Source: Methylomonas sp. (lineage in GTDB: Bacteria; Pseudomonadota; Gammaproteobacteria; Methylococcales; Methylomonadaceae). From it: a DNA stretch of 12,837 bases. This document shows, in pieces, positions 5,713 to 12,288 of this stretch; positions within the stretch are counted from its first letter, which is position 1, and every line of letters begins with the position of its first letter. The stretch spans positions 1 to 12,837 of the forward strand of contig JAQTYP010000044.1 in NCBI GenBank assembly GCA_028688235.1. The letters run 5' to 3'. A model generated the notes under the pieces. That model was given only the letters and a program-made list of their open reading frames with translations, was not told the origin of the DNA and searched no databases. The translations under genes and the position numbers were made by a program.

Positions 5713-7064
5713 GATGCGTTGGTGTTTCCTTCTGCCGCTTGGCGCTCCATTTTTAAGAAAGCTTGAAACGCTGGATTGTCACTATAAGGCTCTAACAAGT
5801 CATCCAGCTTTTGTTTTAAACGTTGTTTTTCTTCATCACTGGCTATGCGGATCCCTTGTAAAGTCTCGTAATATTCTATTGCGACTTTTTCCATATCCAA
5901 GAAACGCTGGCTTTGTTGGGGAATCTCCACGCCTTGCTGGTTTTCGGCAATATCCTCGATACTTTTGCTTTCGATTGCCAAAGGCTGAGCTTTTTCCAAA
6001 TCCCACAACAAACAATCTTCGCGTCCATATAACGATTGAATGATAAACGGCGAATGACTACTGGCGACAAACTGTACTTTAGGAAAGGTATTCAATAACC
6101 GACCGACGACTTCCCGTTGCCATTTGGGATGCAAGTGCAGGTCGATTTCGTCGATCAACACGATGCCTTCGGTTTGCTTGATGACGTCAACTTCCAATTG
6201 CGGATTCAACGTCGCCATGCGATAAGCGATGTCGGAGACCATGCCTATCATGTTGCGGTAGCCGTCGCTGAGCATAGAAAAAGGGAGGCTATTCTGGTTC
6301 CCTTGGTCGAAATACTGAATCATTAACTCATCTCGTTCCAAATCCCACCATATTCGTTGGGCGTTCGGAATCATGTCGACGATAGATTCGCGAACAGCTT
6401 CTAAAGTATGACGGCGTTCATGTTTTTGAATGGCTATTAGTTCTTGTCTTTTAAACCAATTAAAGAAATTATTTTGATTGGTTGCGGGATTCAAGCAATG
6501 TTGATAGCCATCTATACGGGTTCCAGGACCTTTTGTTTTTTTATCTTTTGCTTTTAATTGTTGCCACAGTCTACCGGTCCCGTAATATGCAACCACTGGG
6601 AATAAGGTATGGGGATCATTTGTTTCTATTTCTAAGTGTTTTATTGTATGTACATAGTCGTATAAGGGGGAAATAAGCTCGTCTATTTCTTGTGCGTCAT
6701 CAAGGTCATGTTTGCTTAAGCAATAAAACTTTTTTGTTCCTCGCCCATTTATCCAGTGAATAGGGGTGTTTAAAAATATGCTGTCAATTACAATGAATGT
6801 ATTCTTAGCGGTGTTCTTTATTATTTCTTGTCCCAAAACTTGCTCAACATAACGCATATCATTGATAGATAATCTGCGTTTTTCGTAAGCCGATATGGCA
6901 CTAATTTCATATAACAAATCAGCAATAGCGATGACCAATGCATCCAAAATGGCTGTTTTACCGCAGCCGTTATCGCCAATTAATAGAGTAAACCGTTTAG
7001 AAAGTTCTATCTCATAATTGGTAAAACAACGAAAATCAAGCAGTTCCAGCTTGTTAATTTTCAT
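5709..7064 (-). CDS. PtuA-like AAA/ABC-type ATPase of a Septu-type defence pair
   Basis: 451 residues. The opening MKINKLELLDFRCFTNYEIE is the usual start of RecF/SMC-like ATPases (COG3950-like). Walker A GDNGCGKT is at 30-37, an ABC-signature-like LSDGYRN at 265-271, Walker B IVLIDEIDLHLHP at 301-313 and an H-loop-like SSHSPF at 335-340, so all nucleotide-binding elements are intact. The middle (about 60-230) is a variable, mostly helical insertion, and the C-terminus (380-445) is charged and helical. No TOPRIM nuclease domain is visible, so OLD/GajA is unlikely. With the HNH partner this fits PtuA. The chosen ATG (7064) has GAGG 9 bases upstream; an in-frame start nine codons earlier, inside mnmA, is less likely. 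The start overlaps the mnmA stop by 11 bases. GC is about 30% in the N-terminal half and about 50% in the C-terminal half. The Septu assignment is inferred. Confidence 0.8.
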   Translation of the reverse strand: MKINKLELLDFRCFTNYEIELSKRFTLLIGDNGCGKTAILDALVIAIADLLYEISAISAYEKRRLSINDMRYVEQVLGQEIIKNTAKNTFIVIDSIFLNTPIHWINGRGTKKFYCLSKHDLDDAQEIDELISPLYDYVHTIKHLEIETNDPHTLFPVVAYYGTGRLWQQLKAKDKKTKGPGTRIDGYQHCLNPATNQNNFFNWFKRQELIAIQKHERRHTLEAVRESIVDMIPNAQRIWWDLERDELMIQYFDQGNQNSLPFSMLSDGYRNMIGMVSDIAYRMATLNPQLEVDVIKQTEGIVLIDEIDLHLHPKWQREVVGRLLNTFPKVQFVASSHSPFIIQSLYGREDCLLWDLEKAQPLAIESKSIEDIAENQQGVEIPQQSQRFLDMEKVAIEYYETLQGIRIASDEEKQRLKQKLDDLLEPYSDNPAFQAFLKMERQAAEGNTNAS

Positions 7065-8151
7065 TGTACTTAGCCTCAATAATTCCACCACCCAAACAAA
7101 CCTCCCCCAAATAAAACACCACCGACTGCCCCGGTGTGATCGCTCGTTGAGCTTGGTCGAAGCAGACCTTGACGCGGTTGCCGCCGTCTATCGGTTCGAC
7201 GACGCAATCCTGGTCGGCTTGGCGGTAGCGGGTCTTGGCGGCGCAGCGGATGGTTTCGGTCAATGGCTTACTGCCGCACCAGTCCAGTTGGCCTGCTTCT
7301 AAAGTATTGTGCAGCATCAACGGGTGGTCGTGGCCTTGGCCGACGATCAGAATATTGTTTTCCAGGTCTTTTTCTAGCACGAACCAGGGTTCGTCCGGCG
7401 CGTCCTTGACCCCGCCTATCCCTAGGCCTTGGCGCTGGCCCAAGGTGTAATACATCAAACCGTGGTGCTTGCCTATGTATTGACCTTCCGGTGTGCGCAT
7501 TTCGCCGGGTTGATGGGGCAGGTAGCGTTCCAGGAATTCCCTGAACTTGCGTTCGCCGATGAAGCAGATGCCGGTGCTGTCTTTCTTGCGGCTGTTGGCG
7601 AAACCGGCTTTGTCGGCCATGGTCCGAATCTCGGTCTTGTGCAAATGGCCGATCGGGAACAGTGTTTTGGACAAGGCTTTTTGGCCCATCGCATACAAAA
7701 AGTAGCTTTGTTCTTTGTTGGGGTCCAGGCCTTTTAATAATCGAAACTCGCCGTCTTGTTCATCGACGCGGGCATAATGGCCGGTGGCGATAAATTCGGC
7801 GCCCAAATCCTCGATCGCATAATTCAAAAACGCCTTAAATTTGACGTGTTTGTTACAAAGGATGTCGGGATTGGGTGTTCTGCCAGCCTTGAATTCCGAC
7901 AAAAATACTTCGAAAACCTCGTCCCAATATTCGGCGGCGAAGTTGACGGTCTTTAATTCGATGCCCAGTTTGTCGGCAACTTGCTGGGCATCGGCCAAAT
8001 CCTGCATCGCGGTGCAGTATTCGGTGCCGTCGTCTTCCTCCCAGTTTTTCATGAACAAACCAGTCACTTTGTGGCCTTGTTCTTGCAGGGCTAAAGCGGT
8101 AACGGAGGAATCGACGCCGCCGGACATGCCGACGATGATGTGTTTGCTCAT
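7054..8151 (-). CDS. mnmA: MnmA, tRNA-specific 2-thiouridylase
   Basis: 365 residues. MnmA adenylates U34 of the Lys, Glu and Gln tRNAs and transfers sulfur, received from the TusE relay in bacteria of this type, to make s2U34. The PP-loop GMSGGVDSS is at 8-16 (SGGVDS 10-15). The catalytic cysteines are Cys99 (NPDILCNKHVKF) and Cys196 (GICFIGER). The C-terminal beta-barrel ends in GEVCLGGGIIEAKY, the normal family ending, so the protein is not truncated despite the overlapping ptuA. The start overlaps the nudJ stop (ATGA, 8151-8148) and no separate Shine-Dalgarno is visible, which suggests translation coupled to nudJ. The ptuA ribosome binding site lies within the last codons. Confidence 0.97.
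   Translation of the reverse strand: MSKHIIVGMSGGVDSSVTALALQEQGHKVTGLFMKNWEEDDGTEYCTAMQDLADAQQVADKLGIELKTVNFAAEYWDEVFEVFLSEFKAGRTPNPDILCNKHVKFKAFLNYAIEDLGAEFIATGHYARVDEQDGEFRLLKGLDPNKEQSYFLYAMGQKALSKTLFPIGHLHKTEIRTMADKAGFANSRKKDSTGICFIGERKFREFLERYLPHQPGEMRTPEGQYIGKHHGLMYYTLGQRQGLGIGGVKDAPDEPWFVLEKDLENNILIVGQGHDHPLMLHNTLEAGQLDWCGSKPLTETIRCAAKTRYRQADQDCVVEPIDGGNRVKVCFDQAQRAITPGQSVVFYLGEVCLGGGIIEAKYNEN
7074..7077 (-). promoter_or_regulatory. ptuA ribosome binding site inside the mnmA 3' end
   Basis: On the minus strand GAGG (7077-7074) lies within the mnmA codons for Ile-Glu-Ala, 9 bases before the ptuA ATG (7064). It supports this start and means that mnmA and ptuA share coding sequence and translation signals. 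Confidence 0.65.
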
Positions 8152-8609
8152 GCTATGTCGAGAAATGAGTGTAACAAGGAAAGCGGATGGCGCTGGCCTT
8201 TCGAATAGTCATCTACCGTCTGTAAAACCAGAGGGCTACGTAAGCGGCCGGTGCGGGCGGCGATGTCGTCGCGGCTTAGCCAGTGCGTGGCGATGATGTC
8301 GTCGTCGAGTTTTTGCTGCGGCTCGTGGCTGTGTACGCTGCCGGTGAAGCAAAAGCGCAGGAAGCTTGGGGAGTCGGGGTTGCGGCGCCAAAGCTGTACG
8401 GCTACGACGAATTCCGGTTCGAAATGCCAGGCAGTCTCTTCTCGAACTTCGCGCATGACGGCGGCGATCAAATCTTCGCCGGGCTCTAAGTGTCCTGCCG
8501 GTTGATTGAACATAAGGCCATTGTCGGTTGTCTCTTCAACGAGTAAAAAACGACCATTCCTTTCGATTACGGCGGCAACGGTTACATGCGGTTTCCAAAC
8601 CATCAGCAT
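8148..8609 (-). CDS. nudJ: NudJ-like Nudix hydrolase (phosphatase)
   Basis: 153 residues. E. coli NudJ hydrolyses thiamine pyrimidine pyrophosphate and nucleoside di/triphosphates. The N-terminus KPHVTVAAVIERNGRFLLVEE closely follows the E. coli protein, and NQPAGHLEPGED leads into the Nudix box (about residues 39-61: G, five residues, E, seven residues, REVREETA). All metal-binding Glu positions are present, but the usual last Gly of the box is Ala. LRSPLV and the SGQR-like KGQRHPL motif near the C-terminus also match NudJ. The position immediately upstream of mnmA, with an ATGA overlap, is the conserved arrangement. Two starts two codons apart (8609 and 8603) are possible, and neither has a clear ribosome binding site. 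Confidence 0.88.
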   Translation of the reverse strand: MLMVWKPHVTVAAVIERNGRFLLVEETTDNGLMFNQPAGHLEPGEDLIAAVMREVREETAWHFEPEFVVAVQLWRRNPDSPSFLRFCFTGSVHSHEPQQKLDDDIIATHWLSRDDIAARTGRLRSPLVLQTVDDYSKGQRHPLSLLHSFLDIA

Positions 8610-8633
8610 AATAGAAAACGTTAAAGGACGCGC

Positions 8634-8639
8634 ATTTTA
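8634..8639 (-). promoter_or_regulatory. Candidate -10 box for the nudJ-mnmA-ptuAB run
   Basis: TAAAAT (minus strand 8639-8634) matches the -10 consensus at five of six positions and would place a transcript start about 18 bases before nudJ. No good -35 is visible at 16-18 bases, so the assignment is weak. The 118-base divergent gap must nevertheless contain the promoter for this operon. Confidence 0.35.
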
Positions 8640-8667
8640 CGCGAAATGTTTTTTGTTTGGGTAAAGA

Positions 8668-8696
8668 TTGAAATTTGATCGTTAAGACGCTATTTT
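8668..8696 (+). promoter_or_regulatory. Sigma-70-type promoter for clpS-clpA
   Basis: TTGAAA (8668-8673) and TATTTT (8691-8696) are separated by exactly 17 bases, a good sigma-70 pair. The predicted start near 8703 leaves a leader of about 25 bases before the clpS ATG. This is the best promoter in the window by eye. Confidence 0.6.
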
Positions 8697-8727
8697 AGGA
8701 CCCAGTAATAAATAGGCTCTCTGGACC

Positions 8728-9051
8728 ATGACTGATTTTGATCCTTTAAAAGATTCCGATGGCGATATCGTCGTTCAACATGCAAAACCGCAGTTGAAAC
8801 GACCGCCGCTCTATAAAGTCATCTTGCTTAACGATGATTTTACGCCTATGGATTTTGTTGTAGAGATTCTGACCGACTTTTTCAATATGGGTCAGGAGAT
8901 GGCCACGCAAGTGATGCTGCAAGTGCATACGCAAGGCGTGGGGGTGTGCGGCACCTACACCAAAGATGTGGCCGAAACCAAGGTACATATTGTTAATGAA
9001 TATTCTCGGGAACATCATCATCCGTTGATGTGCACGATGGAAGAAGCGTGA
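8728..9051 (+). CDS. clpS: ClpS, N-degron adaptor of ClpA
   Basis: 107 residues. ClpS binds substrates with Leu, Phe, Tyr or Trp at the N-terminus and delivers them to ClpAP. The core starts at PLYKVILLNDDFTPMDFVV (28-45), with the pocket residues Asn35, Asp36, Asp37, Thr39 and Met41. His67 in LQVHTQG is the histidine that contacts the substrate alpha-amino group. The family motif GVGVCGTYTKDVAETK follows at 70-85. The flexible acidic N-terminal tail (1-25) is the part that engages ClpA. The stop is 10 bases before clpA, and the clpA ribosome binding site overlaps the clpS stop, so the two form one operon. Confidence 0.97.
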   Translation: MTDFDPLKDSDGDIVVQHAKPQLKRPPLYKVILLNDDFTPMDFVVEILTDFFNMGQEMATQVMLQVHTQGVGVCGTYTKDVAETKVHIVNEYSREHHHPLMCTMEEA

Positions 9052-9061
9052 GGGCTAAGCC

Positions 9062-11338
9062 ATGCTAAGCAAAGAACTTGAAGTGACATTGAATGCCGCG
9101 TTTACTAATGCTCACGCCAAGCGTCATGAATTTATTACCGTCGAGCATTTGTTGCTGGCGTTGCTGGATAACGTGACGACGATACCGATATTGATAGCCT
9201 GCGGTTGTAACGTCAATGCCTTGCGCGGGGAATTGACCCGTTTTATCGACGAAACCATATCGCTGATTCCCGACGGAATTCAGCGCGAAACCCAGCCTAC
9301 CCTCGGTTTTCAGCGGGTCTTGCAGCGGGCGGTGTTTCACGTGCAGGCGTCCGATAAAAAAGAGGTGACGGGCGCCAATCTGTTCGTGGCCTTGTTTAGC
9401 GAGCAGGATTCTCATGCGGTTTATTTGCTGAACAAACAGGACATTACCCGCCTGGATGTGGTCAATTATCTGGCGCATGGGGTGTCGAAAATCGAGCAGC
9501 GTAAGCCTGATGTGGCAGAGGAAAGTGAGACGGAGCGCGGCATCAATGATGCTACCTCCAGTCCTTTGGAAAAATACGCAACCAATCTGAACGAGGAAGC
9601 CTCGAAGGGTAATATCGACCCTCTGATAGGGCGCGAATTGGAAGTCGAGAGAACCATACAGGTGCTTTGCCGTCGGCGCAAAAACAACCCTTTGCTGGTG
9701 GGGGAGGCCGGTGTCGGAAAGACCGCGATAGCGGAAGGTTTGGCCAAACGCATTGTCGAAGAACAGGTGCCGGAAGTATTGCTCAATAACGTGATTTATT
9801 CGCTCGACATGGGGGCATTGGTTGCCGGGACCAAGTACCGGGGAGATTTCGAAAAACGTTTGAAATCTCTGGTCGCCCAGCTCAAGAAGGAGCCGAATTC
9901 CATTCTATTCATCGACGAAATCCACACCATCATCGGCGCGGGATCGGCTTCCGGCGGTGTGATGGATGCGTCCAATCTGATCAAGCCGGTGTTGGCCTCC
10001 GGTCAGCTGCGCTGCATAGGCTCTACGACTTATCAGGAATATCGGGGTATTTTCGAGAAGGACCATGCTTTGGCTCGCCGTTTCCAGAAAATCGACGTGG
10101 TCGAACCAACTGTCGAGGATACCGTGCAGATATTGAAGGGCTTGAAAACCCGTTTCGAGGAGCATCACGGCTTGAAATATACTCAGGATGCACTGAGGGC
10201 GGCGGTGGAGTTGTCCGTGCGCTATATCACGGACAGGCATTTGCCCGACAAGGCTATCGATGTGATAGATGAGGCAGGAGCCCGGCAACGATTGTTTGTG
10301 GACGGCGATCGCAAGGAGGTCATCGATGCGCCGGAAATCGAGGAAATCATCGCCAAGATTGCCAGGGTGCCGGCGCAGTCGGTTTCGTCCAGCGACAAAG
10401 ACAAGCTGGCAAATTTAGAGAAAAATCTGAAAATGTTGGTGTTTGGCCAGGATGAGGCGATAGGCGAGCTGGCTTCGGCGATCAAATTGTCTAGGGCCGG
10501 TTTGAGAGATGCGACCAAAACCATAGGTTCGTTTTTGTTTGCAGGGCCTACCGGGGTCGGTAAGACCGAAGTCACCAAGCAACTGGCCAAGGTGCTCGGC
10601 ATAGAGTTGATACGTTTCGATATGTCGGAATATATGGAGCGCCACACGGTGTCGCGTTTGATAGGCGCGCCTCCGGGTTATGTCGGCTTCGATCAGGGTG
10701 GTCTTTTGACCGAAGCGGTGACCAAGCATCCGCATGCGGTGTTATTGCTGGATGAGCTGGAAAAAGCTCATCCCGATGTGTTCAACTTGTTATTGCAGGT
10801 CATGGATCACGGCACGCTGACCGATAACAATGGCCGTAAAGCTGATTTCCGGAATATCATCCTGATTATGACCACCAATGCCGGTGCCGAGGAGGGAGCT
10901 AGGGCCTCGATAGGATTTACCCAACAAAACCACTCTACGGACAGTATGAAGGTCATAGAGCGGGGTTTTTCGCCCGAGTTCAGGAATAGGCTGGATGCCA
11001 TCGTGCAGTTCAAGTCGCTGGATGTCAACGTGGTCGGAAGTGTCGTCGACAAGTTTATTTTCGAGCTGGAAGCGGTGTTGGCCGATAAAAACGTGACGTT
11101 AACGTTGGAGTCCGATGCTAGGACGTGGCTGGCGGAGCGTGGATATGACGAAAAAATGGGGGCAAGGCCTATGGCGCGTTTGATTCAAGAGAAGGTCAAG
11201 AAGCCGTTGGCGGAAGACTTATTGTTCGGGCGTCTGGTCAATGGCGGTCATGTGCGTATTTTCGTCGAGAACGGCCAATTGGCTTTTGGAATAGAAAGCA
11301 AGCAACTCGCGGTGTCGGAATTCAATCAGATGGTATGA
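9062..11338 (+). CDS. clpA: ClpA, AAA+ unfoldase of the ClpAP protease
   Basis: 758 residues, the same length as E. coli ClpA. The N-domain (1-140), which docks ClpS, is followed by an acidic linker (145-170). The first AAA+ module has Walker A GEAGVGKT (214-221) and Walker B LFIDE (282-286). The second has Walker A GPTGVGKT (495-502) and Walker B LLLDE (561-565). The ClpP-docking loop is IGF at 617-619. The missing ClpB-type coiled-coil middle domain distinguishes it from ClpB. The hexamer unfolds N-degron and other substrates and threads them into ClpP. GAGG 8 bases before the ATG supports the start. The gene converges on infA across a strong hairpin. Confidence 0.97.
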   Translation: MLSKELEVTLNAAFTNAHAKRHEFITVEHLLLALLDNVTTIPILIACGCNVNALRGELTRFIDETISLIPDGIQRETQPTLGFQRVLQRAVFHVQASDKKEVTGANLFVALFSEQDSHAVYLLNKQDITRLDVVNYLAHGVSKIEQRKPDVAEESETERGINDATSSPLEKYATNLNEEASKGNIDPLIGRELEVERTIQVLCRRRKNNPLLVGEAGVGKTAIAEGLAKRIVEEQVPEVLLNNVIYSLDMGALVAGTKYRGDFEKRLKSLVAQLKKEPNSILFIDEIHTIIGAGSASGGVMDASNLIKPVLASGQLRCIGSTTYQEYRGIFEKDHALARRFQKIDVVEPTVEDTVQILKGLKTRFEEHHGLKYTQDALRAAVELSVRYITDRHLPDKAIDVIDEAGARQRLFVDGDRKEVIDAPEIEEIIAKIARVPAQSVSSSDKDKLANLEKNLKMLVFGQDEAIGELASAIKLSRAGLRDATKTIGSFLFAGPTGVGKTEVTKQLAKVLGIELIRFDMSEYMERHTVSRLIGAPPGYVGFDQGGLLTEAVTKHPHAVLLLDELEKAHPDVFNLLLQVMDHGTLTDNNGRKADFRNIILIMTTNAGAEEGARASIGFTQQNHSTDSMKVIERGFSPEFRNRLDAIVQFKSLDVNVVGSVVDKFIFELEAVLADKNVTLTLESDARTWLAERGYDEKMGARPMARLIQEKVKKPLAEDLLFGRLVNGGHVRIFVENGQLAFGIESKQLAVSEFNQMV

Positions 11339-11346
11339 GGGGCGGA

Positions 11347-11384
11347 GCAATCGCAATCCCGTGCAGGACGGGATTAGCGGTTGC
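11347..11384. terminator. Long hairpin between clpA and infA, possible bidirectional terminator
   Basis: AATCCCGT (11355-11362) pairs with ACGGGATT (11368-11375) around a 5-base loop. After one bulged A (11376) the stem continues for eight more pairs (11347-11354 with 11377-11384, including one G-U), making 16 pairs in total. It spans the infA stop codon (11376-11374) and the last infA codons. Neither side has a T-run, so it is not a textbook intrinsic terminator. Blocking convergent transcripts or protecting 3' ends are possible roles. Confidence 0.5.
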
Positions 11385-11592
11385 GGAACGTGATGCGGCC
11401 TTTGGTCAGATCGTAAGGTGTCATTTCGACTCTCACTTTGTCACCGGTCAGGATGCGGATATAGTGTTTGCGCATTTTACCGGAGATGTGGGCGGTGACG
11501 ATATGACCGTTTTCCAGTTCGACGCGAAACATCGTGTTGGGCAGCGTGTCGATGACTTTGCCGTCCATTTCAATTTGATCTTCTTTAGCCAT
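11374..11592 (-). CDS. infA: Translation initiation factor IF-1
   Basis: 72 residues, the exact family length. IF-1 is a single OB-fold (S1-like) protein that binds the 30S A site and helps IF-2 and IF-3 in initiation. MAKEDQIEMDGKVIDTLPNT, the central FRVELENGHIVTAHISGKMR and the terminal GRITFRNR region match the bacterial consensus. AGG (11603-11601) lies 8 bases before the ATG. clpA convergent with infA is the E. coli and Pseudomonas arrangement, but the tRNA-Ser gene found there in E. coli is absent here. The terminal codons form one arm of the hairpin shared with clpA. Confidence 0.97.
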   Translation of the reverse strand: MAKEDQIEMDGKVIDTLPNTMFRVELENGHIVTAHISGKMRKHYIRILTGDKVRVEMTPYDLTKGRITFRNR

Positions 11593-11619
11593 GGTTTTTA
11601 CCTAGAAATAAAAACCGGC

Positions 11620-11628
11620 ATGATAGCA
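11620..11628 (-). promoter_or_regulatory. Candidate extended -10 promoter for infA
   Basis: TGCTATCAT on the minus strand (11628-11620) has the extended -10 form TGnTATnnT. It would start transcription near 11613, giving a leader of about 20 bases before infA. A -35 match is poor. The rest of the 107-base gap (11593-11699) shows no convincing terminator after efpL. Confidence 0.4.
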
Positions 11629-11699
11629 CAAAACTGTTGCCGTAACCGCGTGTTTTTCCGATGAAGCCTCAGATTGTTCGTTAGCTTGTGCCGGGGCGA

Positions 11700-12266
11700 T
11701 CAGGTCCGCGACGAAAATTTTCCGGTCTCGCTATTCACCTTGATCATTTCGCCGTTTTCTATGTATTCAGGCACCTGTACTTCGAGGCCTGTGGTCAATT
11801 TTGCCGGTTTTGTGCGGTTGGTCGCGCTGGCTCCTTTCATGGCCGGTGGCGTTTCGACGACTTGCAACGTGATCGTGGTCGGCAATTGTATGCCTAATGG
11901 CGCGTCATCCATCAGTAGCATAATGATGCCGTCCAGGCCGTCGGTCAGGTATTCGGTTTGACCTTCCAGGTCGTCCGCCGATAGGCTGTACTGGTCGTAA
12001 GTTTCGCTATTCATGAAATAGTAGGTGTCGCCGTCCTGGTAGGAATATTGAACGTTTACTCTCGAGCAATCGGCGGCTTTCAGCATGTCGTCGCTCTTAT
12101 AGGTTTCGTCCAGCTTTTGCCGGGTCTTCATGTGGGTGAAGCGGACTTTGTATAGGGTGGTGGCGCCGCGCGAGGTCGGGTTGCGCACGTCTATGTGTTT
12201 TACCACATAGGGTTCGCCGTTGATTTCGATGGCGGTTCCTAGCTTGAGTTCGTTGGCTTTTGGCAC
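11700..12266 (-). CDS. efpL: EfpL (YeiP), elongation-factor-P-like protein
   Basis: 188 residues. EfpL binds stalled ribosomes and relieves pausing at polyproline and related motifs, complementing EF-P. It has three beta-barrel domains like EF-P. The tip loop of domain I reads NPTSRGATTLYK with Arg33, where EF-P carries a modified Lys or Arg. Arg33 at this exact place is the mark of the EfpL branch, which is not modified. The central YSYQDGDTYYFMNSETYDQY segment and the end of domain II (ETPPAMKGASATNRTKPAKL) also match YeiP. The start is GTG (12266-12264); GAGGAAA at 12280-12274 supports it and no upstream ATG exists. It lies between bpt and infA, whereas in E. coli yeiP is elsewhere. Confidence 0.95.
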   Translation of the reverse strand: MPKANELKLGTAIEINGEPYVVKHIDVRNPTSRGATTLYKVRFTHMKTRQKLDETYKSDDMLKAADCSRVNVQYSYQDGDTYYFMNSETYDQYSLSADDLEGQTEYLTDGLDGIIMLLMDDAPLGIQLPTTITLQVVETPPAMKGASATNRTKPAKLTTGLEVQVPEYIENGEMIKVNSETGKFSSRT

Positions 12267-12276
12267 GGGATGCTTT

Positions 12277-12280
12277 CCTC
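12277..12280 (-). promoter_or_regulatory. Ribosome binding site for the GTG start of efpL
   Basis: GAGG (minus strand 12280-12277) precedes the GTG at 12266 by 10 bases, in the 22-base gap after bpt, and supports this non-ATG start. Confidence 0.6.
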
Positions 12281-12288
12281 TTGGTAGT

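Noticed and set aside
5008..7064. Retron or Gabija system
   Set aside because: No reverse transcriptase or msr/msd-like structured RNA is present nearby, the ATPase lacks a visible TOPRIM domain, and the partner is an HNH nuclease rather than a UvrD-like helicase.
11339..11373. tRNA gene between clpA and infA, as in E. coli
   Set aside because: The gap is 35 bases and contains only the hairpin.
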